A DNA stretch of 64,000 bases from JANXMY01 sp965246745 (GTDB lineage: Bacteria; Armatimonadota; Armatimonadia; Armatimonadales; Capsulimonadaceae), in the NCBI GenBank assembly GCA_965246745.1, contig OZ251980.1, positions 1,798,001-1,862,000 on the forward strand, in the 5' to 3' direction. A model generated the notes under the pieces. The model did no database searches. It was not told the origin of the DNA and saw only the letters and a program-made list of their open reading frames with translations. Each line of letters starts with the position of its first letter. Position 1 is the first letter of the stretch. Positions 55,307 through 63,570 of the stretch are shown here, piece after piece. The translations under genes were made by a program, and so were the position numbers.

Positions 55307-58300
55307 CTACTCCTCCGCTTCTTCCCGGTCGGCAGCCCCGTAGTCGTCGGCCATGTCGGTGAGGGCGGCGTCTGTGAAGCCGAGCGCGGCGTTGTCGGAG
55401 ATGCCGAAGGCTTCGTCGTCGGCGAGGTCGGCGGCGAGGATGTCGGCGACGCGCTCCGCCGGCGGCGCAGGGGTGCGGCGCGGGGGCAGACCGGGCATCA
55501 AAGTCGCCATGTCCACGGGCGGCGCGGGCGGGAGGCTGCTGTCCGCCGGGGCGGTCTCGGCGAGCTTGGCGGCACGCTCGGCGTCGCGGCGGGCGCGGGT
55601 GGCGGCACGCCGGCGCTGCCAGCGGGAGCGGCGGGACGGAGCGCCGTCGCCCTCGCCCTCGCCCTCGCCCCCGTCGGCCTCGGTCGGGCTGCTTGGCGGC
55701 GCGTCGTCGTCGTCGCCGTCGTCCTCAAACCCGGTCTCGGACACGCCCAGCGCCGTGGTTTCGGTGATGGTCACTTCCAGGGTTTCGAGAGCCGTGACGG
55801 TTTCAATCACGATTTCGGGTTCCAGGCCGGGGATAACCGCCGGCTCCGGGCGCGGGGCACGCGGGGTCAAAGGCGGCGGGGCGGACACGGCCGGCACCGG
55901 CGGCGGCGGCGCGGCCTCGACTTCGGCGGTGGAGTCGGGCAGCTCCAGGCCCGTCGCGCGGGCCAGCGCCGGGCCGTCGCCCCAAAGGTACAGGCGGGTG
56001 GTGCGGGCGCGGACAAACGCCCGGAACGAGCGGGCGTTGGCGGCAAGTATCTTGCCGTCGAACACATCGTAGACCGACGCTTTCCGGGGCAGATTGACCG
56101 TGCGCTGACCTGTAAACGAGCCGTGCAGGGTCAGCGAGCCGTCGGCCCCGGCAAACACAATGTCGTCTTGGGCGTCGTAGACCGGGATGCCCGCGTAGGC
56201 ATAGAGGCCGCGCAGCAGCTCGGTGGTCAGCGCGGGGTCGCCGAAAAAGACCGACTTCCAGCCGGCTTTGTGCTCACGGGCCGCCAGCGACGCCGCGCCC
56301 GTCGCGGCGTACTCGGCAATCACCACAGCCTGCGGGTCGGAGACGGCGAACAGCGGGTTTAAGATTTCGTCGGTGCCGAGCTTTTTGACCCCGCGTATCT
56401 TTTCGGTAATCGGGTGCTTGATCTCGGCGGCGACACTGCCGCCGCGCGAGTTCCAGGGCTGCTGCCGGAGCGACATGCCGACCACTTCGCCGGCTTCTTC
56501 GGACGACGGGCCGTTTTCGTCGAACACGCCCGGCGCATACAGCCAGGCCAGAGTCTTGCCCGGCTTTTGCAGCTTTTCGCGGATCGCCGCCCGCTCTTCG
56601 GTGGTAATCCGCAGGGCGTTTAAAAATAAGTACAGCTTGGCGTCGGGGAAATTCGGCAGCAGCACATCGCTCTGCAAATAAAAGCCGACCGAGCCGCCCG
56701 CCCGAAGCAGCAGATCACGGGTGCGGCTGACCAGGCTTGCGCCGAGGCCGCTGGAGTCGGTTTTCAGATACGCCAGCGAGGCTTCGTCCACAAACACGGC
56801 CACGTCAGGGGCCGGCGGCGGGTTCGGGACTAACTGTTCCCAGCGGGCGGCTTCGCGCGACAAAGCGCCCAGCTCGCGCCAGATGTCGGCGCTTTGCAGC
56901 CAGCCCTGACCCCACAGGTCCATCCAGGTGACGCCCGCCCGATGCGCCAGCGCCGCGCCGAAGTGGCGCTGATGGATCGCCTGCGTGTCCGCGCCCGACG
57001 CGATTTTCGGGTTGTACGTATCGTCGGTCTCGCTGTCAGCCAAAAATGTCTTGGTGTCGTCTTCCACCAGCCAGAGCTTGCCGCGCAGGGCCACGGAGTC
57101 GAGCGGCGCACCGAACGCCGCCGGGCTGCCGACCCCCCGGCCCGCATACGAGTTCGGCCCGGCGATGATGTCAATGTGCGGGGACGCCAGCAGCCTGCCG
57201 AGGGCCAAATGGCCCGAGTCGTTGCGGCCCGCGAACTCCAGCACATAGCCGTAGGACGCTGCGACAACCAAACGATTTTGCGACAGCGTTTTGATGGCTT
57301 CGGCCAGCCCGGCGATGACTTCGGCGACGCTGTCCGACGCAAACTGGGCATAGTCGGGCCAGCGGCCCTCGCGGCGGGTGGAATACAGCGGCGTGTCGGT
57401 TTTTTTCAGCACGGCGGCGACGCCCGGCCAGGCGGGGATTTGGGCGTCTTCGAACGTCACGCCCGCGTCGTGCCAGGCCGCCCGGAGGGCATACAAGTTC
57501 TGGTACTTGGCATGGAGCCAGCTCTGAAACGCCGTCTGGTTCGGCGGCGAAATGTCGTAGCCCGAGGTGAGGTCGTAAAACCATTCGCCCCGGTCCAGAT
57601 GGAAGCCGATTATTCGGTCGCCGCCCGGCGTGTTGGGGTCGCTGAAGTGGGCGATCAGCGCGTCCAAAGCGTCCACGCAGTCGGCCCAGAACTCGGCGGA
57701 CGCCAGCGAAACGTCCCCCTCCTCGCCGTTGGTGTACTTCGCGAGCTGGTCGGGATGGGTCCGCGCCCAGTAGTTCGTCGGCACACACTGCAAGCGCGGC
57801 AAAATAAAGCCGTCCGGGTCGGCGGCCAGCACCTGCGAGACCAGCGCGTCAATCGCGCCGAACGACCGATCCCCGTAGGCGTTTCGGAGCGGCAGGTACA
57901 TGACCCCTGAAAACAAATGAATGCCGTTCTCGGCTGCGTCCCGAATTTGGGCGTCTACGGTTTCGCCGTCCCGCGCAGTTTCGGTGTTGACAAAGAAAAA
58001 GTAAGGCGCATGGTCTGTGCTGTTGATGCGTATCTTCGCCAGGCCGCGCCCGGTCGTGTTCAGCCGGGCGGTGACGCGCGGCAGCATGGTTTCGTCCGCC
58101 GGCGGCAGGGCGCGGGCGACCAGCGGGGGGGCGAAATAGGTCGGCGCAGCCGGCGGCGGGTAGACGACCAGGGCATCGTCATCGTCGTCGGGCGGGGCGG
58201 CGCTGACGGTTTCGTCTACCAGCAGGTCCGACCCGGCGGCTTCCAGCATTTCGGTGGTGACTTCTTCCAGGCCGCCGCGCCGCCGCCGCCCGCGCCGCGC

Positions 58301-59038
58301 CCGCTTGCCGAGCTTGGCCGCGCTGCCTTCCCCGTCCGCCGCGTCGGCGCTGTCGCCCGCCGCGTCTTCAGCGGCGTCCGCGCTGTCTTCCTCGGCGTCC
58401 GCTTCGACCACCGGCGCTTCGACATCGGGCAGCTCCGGCCCGCGCCGCCGTCCGCGCCGCCGCCGCCCGGAGCCGCCGCCGGTCGGGGCGACAGGCGCTT
58501 CGACATCCAATTCAAGCGCAGCGTCTTCGGTTTCTTCGGGCGCTTCTTCTTGGGACGCTTCTTCAGGCGCTTCTTGAAGAACAATCTCAGGCTCGGGAGC
58601 AGCCGCCGTGCGGGCGCGGCCCCGGCGGCGGGTCGGCGCGGGAACAATCGCCGCCTCGGCTTCGGGTTCGGGCGCAGCGCTGACGGCAGCATCAGGAGCC
58701 GCCGTGCGGCGGCCTCGGCGGCGCGGCGCGGGCGCGGCTTCCGGCGCAGGCGTTTCGGCAGGAGCCGCCGCTTCGGGGAGGGCCGCCGGGGTGCGGCGGC
58801 GGCGCGGCGCGGGCTTGGGAGCGTCGCCGGCCGGGGCGGCCTCAGGCGGGGCCGCCGTGTCGGCTTTGGGGACGCGCGGGGCGCGTCGCCGGGGCGTTTT
58901 CGCCGGTGCGTCGGCGGCGGCAGGGTCGGAAACAGCGGAAATTTCGGTCGGCGTGTCGGCAGTTGTTGCGGCGGGGGTCTCGGCCGCCGCGTCTTCGGCG
59001 GGGCTGCCGGACGCCGGGGTGCGTCGTGTCCTGGGCAT
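55307..59038 (-). CDS. GH42-like barrel protein with long disordered Arg/Ala/Pro-rich tails
   Basis: A 1243-residue protein with no signal peptide. Residues 1 to about 310 are low complexity, rich in Ala, Pro, Arg and Glu, with RRRRGRRRG and RRGRRRRGG clusters like RNase E or IF-2 tails. A GH42-like barrel and its accessory domain occupy roughly 330-1010: TDHAPYFFFVNTETARDG, FHLDRGEWFYDLTSGYDIS (candidate acid/base Glu near 484) and GKLWLVEDDTKTF (candidate nucleophile Glu). FQSWLHAKYQNLYALRAAWH follows the first Glu, as in GH42 enzymes. The C-terminal 230 residues are again disordered. A sugar-cleaving or sugar-binding role is inferred; the Asn normally before the acid/base Glu is Gly. It could be cytosolic. 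Confidence 0.75.
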   Translation of the reverse strand: MPRTRRTPASGSPAEDAAAETPAATTADTPTEISAVSDPAAADAPAKTPRRRAPRVPKADTAAPPEAAPAGDAPKPAPRRRRTPAALPEAAAPAETPAPEAAPAPRRRGRRTAAPDAAVSAAPEPEAEAAIVPAPTRRRGRARTAAAPEPEIVLQEAPEEASQEEAPEETEDAALELDVEAPVAPTGGGSGRRRRGRRRGPELPDVEAPVVEADAEEDSADAAEDAAGDSADAADGEGSAAKLGKRARRGRRRRGGLEEVTTEMLEAAGSDLLVDETVSAAPPDDDDDALVVYPPPAAPTYFAPPLVARALPPADETMLPRVTARLNTTGRGLAKIRINSTDHAPYFFFVNTETARDGETVDAQIRDAAENGIHLFSGVMYLPLRNAYGDRSFGAIDALVSQVLAADPDGFILPRLQCVPTNYWARTHPDQLAKYTNGEEGDVSLASAEFWADCVDALDALIAHFSDPNTPGGDRIIGFHLDRGEWFYDLTSGYDISPPNQTAFQSWLHAKYQNLYALRAAWHDAGVTFEDAQIPAWPGVAAVLKKTDTPLYSTRREGRWPDYAQFASDSVAEVIAGLAEAIKTLSQNRLVVAASYGYVLEFAGRNDSGHLALGRLLASPHIDIIAGPNSYAGRGVGSPAAFGAPLDSVALRGKLWLVEDDTKTFLADSETDDTYNPKIASGADTQAIHQRHFGAALAHRAGVTWMDLWGQGWLQSADIWRELGALSREAARWEQLVPNPPPAPDVAVFVDEASLAYLKTDSSGLGASLVSRTRDLLLRAGGSVGFYLQSDVLLPNFPDAKLYLFLNALRITTEERAAIREKLQKPGKTLAWLYAPGVFDENGPSSEEAGEVVGMSLRQQPWNSRGGSVAAEIKHPITEKIRGVKKLGTDEILNPLFAVSDPQAVVIAEYAATGAASLAAREHKAGWKSVFFGDPALTTELLRGLYAYAGIPVYDAQDDIVFAGADGSLTLHGSFTGQRTVNLPRKASVYDVFDGKILAANARSFRAFVRARTTRLYLWGDGPALARATGLELPDSTAEVEAAPPPPVPAVSAPPPLTPRAPRPEPAVIPGLEPEIVIETVTALETLEVTITETTALGVSETGFEDDGDDDDAPPSSPTEADGGEGEGEGDGAPSRRSRWQRRRAATRARRDAERAAKLAETAPADSSLPPAPPVDMATLMPGLPPRRTPAPPAERVADILAADLADDEAFGISDNAALGFTDAALTDMADDYGAADREEAEE

Positions 59039-59408
59039 GATGTAAATTGATACTCCGTGGTAAAATGGTGCGCCGCCGCGTCCTGCCGAGCGAAGCGGCA
59101 GAAAAACACAAAAGCGCTGACACCATTATACTGGATTCGCGGCCTCCTGTCAAAGCGCATTCGCCGCCGACGCCGGGCGACCGGGTATAATCGCGGCAAA
59201 CGCCGAAAGGAGACCTGCCACGGCAGTGCCGCCCCGGTGCAGCCGGGAAGAAACGCGGCGGCGCGGACAGGAACGGTACGACGGGGCGACGCCGCGACCG
59301 AAGCGCTGCCGGCGCGTCAGCCGTCGGCGCAGATTTGGCCGGCGCGGGTCGGCCACAGGGCCGCCTACCGAATGGGCAGGGGATAATTATGATGGGCAGG
59401 GGATAATT
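59039..59408. other. GC-rich leader region between the GH42-like gene and the ACT-domain gene
   Basis: No gene is supported, although frames are open by chance in this GC-rich stretch. TATAAT at 59185-59190 marks a likely transcription start, which leaves more than 200 bases of leader with many potential stems (GCCACGGCAGTGCCG and similar). A 17-base direct repeat, ATGGGCAGGGGATAATT, sits just before the ACT-domain gene. No known riboswitch pattern was recognised. Confidence 0.5.
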
Positions 59409-59936
59409 ATGGATACAGAAACTGTGGTGGTGATTACGGCGGTGGGACAGGACGGGCCGGGAATTGTGGCGGCTTTGGCGAAAGTCGTCTACGATCTTGG
59501 CGGGAATTTGGACGATGCGACGATGACCCGGCTGCACGGGGCGTTTGCGGCGATGGTGGCCGCCCGGCTGCCGGCAGGCAAGTCGGCGGATGATGTCCGT
59601 GCGGCACTGGCGGCGCTGGCCGCAGCGCGGGAATTGACCGTGACGGTGCAGGCGGTCTCGGACACGCCGCCCGAAACGCCGCCCGACACGCTGCTGACGG
59701 TCTCCGGCGCGGACAAGCCGGGCATTGTCTACCGTGTCACGTCTGCGCTGGCCGCGCGGGGGGTCAATCTGACCGACATGGACACGCGGCTGGCGGGAAC
59801 GCCCGACGCGCCGATTTATATCATGCTGCTGGAAGCCGCCGCCGGGGATGTGGATTTGTCGGGCGAAGCCGCCGCGCTGAAAGCCGCGCTCGGCGTAGAC
59901 ATCACCGTGCAGGCGCTCGGCACGGAGGCGCTGTAA
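59409..59936 (+). CDS. Two-ACT-domain protein (GcvR-like)
   Basis: A 175-residue protein with two ACT domains in tandem: ETVVVITAVGQDGPGIVAAL with DDATMTRLHGAFAAMVAARL, then TLLTVSGADKPGIVYRVTSA with VNLTDMDTRLAGTPDAPIYI. This arrangement is typical of glycine-cleavage regulator GcvR and related amino-acid sensing proteins. AGGGG lies about seven bases before the ATG at 59409; the frame extends to 59226 but is not protein-like there. It is followed by def after three bases, so the two are probably co-transcribed. Confidence 0.85.
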   Translation: MDTETVVVITAVGQDGPGIVAALAKVVYDLGGNLDDATMTRLHGAFAAMVAARLPAGKSADDVRAALAALAAARELTVTVQAVSDTPPETPPDTLLTVSGADKPGIVYRVTSALAARGVNLTDMDTRLAGTPDAPIYIMLLEAAAGDVDLSGEAAALKAALGVDITVQALGTEAL

Positions 59937-59939
59937 GCC

Positions 59940-60440
59940 ATGCCGATCCGCCCTGTGGTTTTGTACCCCGACCCGCGCCTCAAACTCAAACTCGCCCCGT
60001 CGCCCGAGATCACCGACACGCTCCGGGCCGCCGCGCGGGATTTGCTCGACACGATGGATGCCTGCCCGCCGCGCACGGTCGGGATCGCCGCGCCGCAGAT
60101 CGGGGAAATGGCGCGTCTGGCGATTGTGGACACGTCGCGCAACCCCAAGTACCCCGGCGGCCATGGGCTTCTGACGCTGATCAACCCGGAACTCGTCGCG
60201 TTTGACGGCGAGCAGTTTTTTCGCGAAGGCTGCCTCAGCCTGCCCGAGTACACGGCCAACATCAAGCGCCGCCAAACGATCACGGTCCGGGCGCTGACAC
60301 TGGACGGCGAGGAGATCACACTCGACGCCGACGGCTTTGAAGCCGTGGTTTTGCAGCACGAGATTGACCATCTCGACGGCGTTTTGTTTCTCGACCGGGT
60401 CGCCAATGTCAAAACCGACTTGTTTCGGCGCAAGGGATAG
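59940..60440 (+). CDS. def: Peptide deformylase
   Basis: A 166-residue metalloenzyme that removes the formyl group from the N-terminus of new proteins. All three motifs are present: GIAAPQIG near residue 45, EGCLSLP near 98 with the metal-binding Cys, and QHEIDHLDG near 139 with the HExxH zinc/iron site. Length is typical. It starts three bases after the ACT-domain stop codon. Essential housekeeping function is family knowledge. Confidence 0.97.
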   Translation: MPIRPVVLYPDPRLKLKLAPSPEITDTLRAAARDLLDTMDACPPRTVGIAAPQIGEMARLAIVDTSRNPKYPGGHGLLTLINPELVAFDGEQFFREGCLSLPEYTANIKRRQTITVRALTLDGEEITLDADGFEAVVLQHEIDHLDGVLFLDRVANVKTDLFRRKG

Positions 60441-60508
60441 GCTTTTGCTTTTTTCCCGGCGGCTCCGCAGGTATAATCGGGAAAAATCTTGCCCCGAGGA
60501 GACTTCTT

Positions 60509-61090
60509 TTGACACAGACCCCCCTGGCCCAAAGCCTTTGGCCGCGCCCGGCCCGCTCGCCGCTGGCCGACGCGGGCCGCGACCTGCTGCTGGTGACCCT
60601 GTTCAGCCTGGCGACGGCGCTTTCCGCGCAGATTGCGGTTCCCCTGCCCTTTTCCCCGGTGCCGCTGACCGGGCAGACGCTCGGCGTCCTCCTGACCGGC
60701 GCACTGCTCGGCCCGCGCCTCGGAGCGCTGTCGGTGCTGCTGTATTTGGCGGAGGGCGCGGCGGGCCTGCCGTTTTTCGCCGGCGGCGCATCGGGCCTGC
60801 TGCGCTTCGCCGGCCCGACCGGCGGCTACCTCGCCGCCTTTCCGCTGGCCGCCGCGCTGGTGGGCAGGCTGGCGACGCGCGGCTGGGACCGCCGCCCGCT
60901 TTCCATGTTTTGCGCCATGCTGCTCGGCTCGCTGATCATCTTCGCCTTCGGCGCAGCGCGTTTGGCGCACTTTGTCGGCGCGGCGCAGGCGCTTCCCCTC
61001 GGCGTCTGGCCGTTCGTGCCCGGCGACCTTCTGAAAGCGGCGCTGGCGGCGGGCCTGATGCCGCTGGGCCGGAAGTGGGTAGGGAAGTAG
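60509..61090 (+). CDS. bioY: BioY biotin-uptake protein
   Basis: A 193-residue inner-membrane S-component of biotin transporters with about six helices. The family pattern VPLPFSPVPLTGQTLGVLLT is followed by LLYLAEGAAGLPFFAGG and GPTGGYLAAFPLAAALVG. The start is a TTG at 60509, with GAGGAG six bases upstream; no ATG fits. TATAAT at 60472-60477 is a likely -10 box. No BioM or BioN gene is adjacent, so it works alone or with a shared energising module. Confidence 0.93.
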   Translation: MTQTPLAQSLWPRPARSPLADAGRDLLLVTLFSLATALSAQIAVPLPFSPVPLTGQTLGVLLTGALLGPRLGALSVLLYLAEGAAGLPFFAGGASGLLRFAGPTGGYLAAFPLAAALVGRLATRGWDRRPLSMFCAMLLGSLIIFAFGAARLAHFVGAAQALPLGVWPFVPGDLLKAALAAGLMPLGRKWVGK

Positions 61091-61092
61091 GA

Positions 61093-61257
61093 ACCCCTCC
61101 CGCCTCGCTAGGGCTTCGGCTCCCTCCCCTGTGAGGGAAGGGCTTCAAAGTTCGGCCCGAGGCTTTGCGTCTTGGCGGCAGGCTCCCGCCAAAGATTATT
61201 GTCTTTGCCCTTCCCTCACAGGGGAGGGAGCCGAAGCCCTAGCGAGGCGGGAGGGGT
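61093..61257. repeat. Perfect 51-bp inverted repeat between bioY and hemC
   Basis: Arms at 61093-61143 and 61207-61257 are exact reverse complements and begin ACCCCTCCCGCCTCGCTAGG. The 63-base interior contains a smaller hairpin (TTGGCGG and CCGCCAA). The right arm ends nine bases before the hemC ATG, and its GGGAGGGG serves as the apparent Shine-Dalgarno. It carries no gene. Confidence 0.9.
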
Positions 61258-61265
61258 CCTAACAC

Positions 61266-62195
61266 ATGATGTCCCAAAACATTATCCTCGGCACACGCGG
61301 CTCCAAGCTCGCGCTGGCGCAGTCCACTTGGGTCGCCGACGCCCTTCGCGCCGCCCACCCCGGCCTCGGCGTTCAGCTTCAAGTGATCCAAACACGCGGC
61401 GACGCGACGCAGGCCGCGAACGTCCCCCTGGCATCGTTCGGCGAGAAGGGCATCTTTGCCAAAGAACTCGAAGCCGCGCTGCTGGCGGGCGAGATTGATT
61501 TGGCCGTCCATTCCATGAAAGACCTGGAGCACACACTCCCCGAAGGCTTAGTCATCGCCGCCGTGCCGCCTCGCGAAGACCCGCGCGATGCCCTTGTCGG
61601 CGCGGCACTCGACGCGCTGCCGCCCGGCGCACGGGTCGGCACCGGCTCGGTCCGCCGCCGGGCGCTGCTGCTGTCCCGCCGCCCCGATTTACAGCTATTG
61701 GAGATACGCGGCAACATTGACACCCGTTTACGCAAATGGCGCGAAGGCCAGTACGACGCCATCTGCCTGGCCGTCGCCGGCTTGAACCGCCTGGGCTTGC
61801 AGGACAACATCAGCGAGATTTTGGACCCCGAGTGGTTCACCCCCGACCCCGGCCAGGGAGCGCTGGCGATTGAGATACGCGAAAACAATTCCCGCGTGAG
61901 CGATCTCCTGGATGTTGTCAATGAGAGTGACAGCAATCTCGCGGCCATCGCCGAACGCTCTTTTCTTCGCGCGGTCGGCGGAAGCTGCAAAACTCCGGTC
62001 GGGGCGCTGGCAGCCGTGGAGCGTTCACCCACGCCGGTAATCACGCTGAGCGGAATGCTCGCTGCCCCGGACGGCACGGTAATCCGTCGCGGTATCCAGA
62101 AGAATGGCGGACCGCTTGCGTTCAACCTCGGGCGCGATTTAGCACGGGAGCTGTTGGCGCAGGACGACCACGGATTGAAATCCGAGGCTGAATAA
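61266..62195 (+). CDS. hemC: Hydroxymethylbilane synthase (porphobilinogen deaminase)
   Basis: A 309-residue enzyme that joins four porphobilinogen molecules into hydroxymethylbilane on the path to heme and siroheme. Motifs seen: LGTRGSKLALAQS at the N-terminus, HSMKDLEHTLPEG, GTGSVRRRALL, IRGNIDTRLRKWREGQYDAI, and the dipyrromethane-cofactor Cys in GGSCKTPVGA near residue 242. The last nine residues (from HGLKSEAE) are encoded by the left arm of a palindromic element, so the original C-terminus was replaced. The Shine-Dalgarno lies in another inverted repeat just upstream. Siroheme made through this route would serve the reductase at 15903, but no shared regulation is visible. Confidence 0.95.
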   Translation: MMSQNIILGTRGSKLALAQSTWVADALRAAHPGLGVQLQVIQTRGDATQAANVPLASFGEKGIFAKELEAALLAGEIDLAVHSMKDLEHTLPEGLVIAAVPPREDPRDALVGAALDALPPGARVGTGSVRRRALLLSRRPDLQLLEIRGNIDTRLRKWREGQYDAICLAVAGLNRLGLQDNISEILDPEWFTPDPGQGALAIEIRENNSRVSDLLDVVNESDSNLAAIAERSFLRAVGGSCKTPVGALAAVERSPTPVITLSGMLAAPDGTVIRRGIQKNGGPLAFNLGRDLARELLAQDDHGLKSEAE

Positions 62196-62286
62196 ACCTA
62201 TGTCGAAGCGACACGGGATTGGGCGTAACCGGGTTCTTGTGTCGCCGCGACACTGGTTTGTTTCAGCCTCGGAATTCATTCCGTGG
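62168..62286. repeat. Inverted-repeat element with CCACGG-type ends (copy 2), overlapping the hemC 3' end
   Basis: Arms at 62168-62192 and 62262-62286 are nearly perfect inverted repeats. The reverse complement matches copy 1 at 14105-14265, including the interior AACCAGTGTC, ACACAAG and GTCGCTTCGAC. The left arm is translated as the end of hemC, with its stop codon just outside the arm. Confidence 0.8.
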
Positions 62287-62307
62287 CGCTTTATTGGGAA
62301 AACACAC

Positions 62308-62730
62308 ATGGACGAGATTATCAGCGGCGGTTACACTGACCTGCTCGGCGCAATCAAAGGCCGCATCCGCACCGCGCAGTACGACGCCCTCCGTGCGGTC
62401 AACAAAGAGCTGATTACGCTTTACTGGAACATCGGCGAGCTGATTGTCAGCCGCCAGCAGGGCGAAACGTGGGGTCAGTCTGTCGTTAAAAAACTGGCGA
62501 CAGACATTCAGCAGGAGTTCCCCGGACTGCAAGGATTTTCCGCCGCAAACATGTGGCGGATGAAGCTATTCTACGAGAGCTACAACAGTAGTCAAAAACT
62601 CGCGCCATTGGTGCGAGAAATAGGCTGGAGCCACAATGTCGCGATTTTCGAGAAGTGCAAAGACGAATTGCAGCGCGAGTTCTACCTTCGCATGACCAAA
62701 ACGCACGGGTGGACAAAGACCATGTCGTAA
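62308..62730 (+). pseudogene. DUF1016 (YhcG-type) N-terminal domain, truncated
   Basis: A 140-residue frame matching the N-terminal domain of DUF1016/YhcG proteins: DLLGAIKGRIRTAQYDALRA, LYWNIGELIVSRQQGETWGQ, FSAANMWRMKLFYESY and LQREFYLRMTKTHGWTK. Complete proteins have about 340-380 residues with a C-terminal PDDEXK nuclease domain. Here the frame ends TMS-stop inside the palindrome CCATGTCGTAAACGACACGG, and no nuclease part follows. The ATG at 62308 lies 22 bases after the palindromic element. It is probably a non-functional remnant. Confidence 0.8.
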
Positions 62731-62739
62731 ACGACACGG
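62720..62739. repeat. 20-bp palindrome at the DUF1016 truncation point
   Basis: Identical to 25704-25723. It supplies the stop codon of the truncated DUF1016 frame. Confidence 0.8.
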
Positions 62740-62915
62740 CTATTGAGCGAAGACGCTGCAAATACCGCTTCTGCACTGGCAGACCCGGAGGGCGCGGCAC
62801 TGGGAATAAACTCTCTTGCTCTTAACCCCGCGAAGCGGTGTTTTGTGGCGTCCGCGCCGTGTAGCCGTGTGTTTCAACACATGGTCTGGAAACGCATGGT
62901 TCTTAAGGATTTGTA

Positions 62916-63518
62916 ATGGAAACAGCGACCACAGTCCCGGAAGACAAAGCGGCTTGGCTCAGAAAAAGACGAAGAATAAGAAAAAAAGTGTTCATCTCTT
63001 ATCTTTTTTTAGCTGCCGCCTTTGCAGGACTTCTCTGGCAGGTGGATCAAAAAGACAAGCAGGAGCGTCAAGAGGCCATCCAATACCGTGAGGATTGTGC
63101 GCGGGCGGGGCAGGCGTCGTCCGGCTGCGAAGTGCTGATGATGCAGGTTTATGAACACCGAAAAGAAGTCTATCTTGACCCGGACAGTGACGATTACTTC
63201 CGGCTCAGCCTGAAAAGCAAATCCGGTCGGACATTTGAAGTGGATACAACCAGCCCGCAATGGGACCGCATCGCGCTTGGAACCACGGTGACGGCGGTTG
63301 TCTGGAACGGCGAAGTGGAAGAAGTCAGCGACAGCGGCGGGACGGAGGAAATGAAAACCAACCCCGCACGCAGGGCGGAAGATAATCGCCTCACCGACAT
63401 CGGCTTGAAAGTTTTAGGACTAATTTGTTTCTGTTTCGGTCCTATCTCCTTGATAATCGAAAGCAGGCAAGACGAAAAGCGGTGGGCAGCCAAAGCAGGG
63501 AACGACCCCAGCGCCTAA
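62916..63518 (+). CDS. Hypothetical membrane protein
   Basis: A 200-residue protein with a basic N-terminus (RKRRRIRKKVFISYLFLAAA) running into one hydrophobic helix, a periplasmic or extracellular domain with FRLSLKSKSGRTFEVDTTSP and VTAVVWNGEVEEV, then a second helix LGLICFCFGPISLIIES and a short charged tail. No family is recognised. AAGGATT lies seven bases before the ATG. It is less GC-rich than its neighbours. Confidence 0.65.
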   Translation: METATTVPEDKAAWLRKRRRIRKKVFISYLFLAAAFAGLLWQVDQKDKQERQEAIQYREDCARAGQASSGCEVLMMQVYEHRKEVYLDPDSDDYFRLSLKSKSGRTFEVDTTSPQWDRIALGTTVTAVVWNGEVEEVSDSGGTEEMKTNPARRAEDNRLTDIGLKVLGLICFCFGPISLIIESRQDEKRWAAKAGNDPSA

Positions 63519-63570
63519 CGGGTTTCAGTGTCAAACAGCAAGGCAAAATCTTAGAAACGAGTACGCGGCG

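Noticed and set aside
59191..59390. Catalytic or signal-recognition RNA (RNase P, SRP, tmRNA) in the GC-rich leader
   Set aside because: None of the conserved core motifs of these RNAs could be found.
60441..60508. Riboswitch or BirA operator before bioY
   Set aside because: Only a -10 box and Shine-Dalgarno are visible; no recognised biotin-operator palindrome was found in the 68-base gap.
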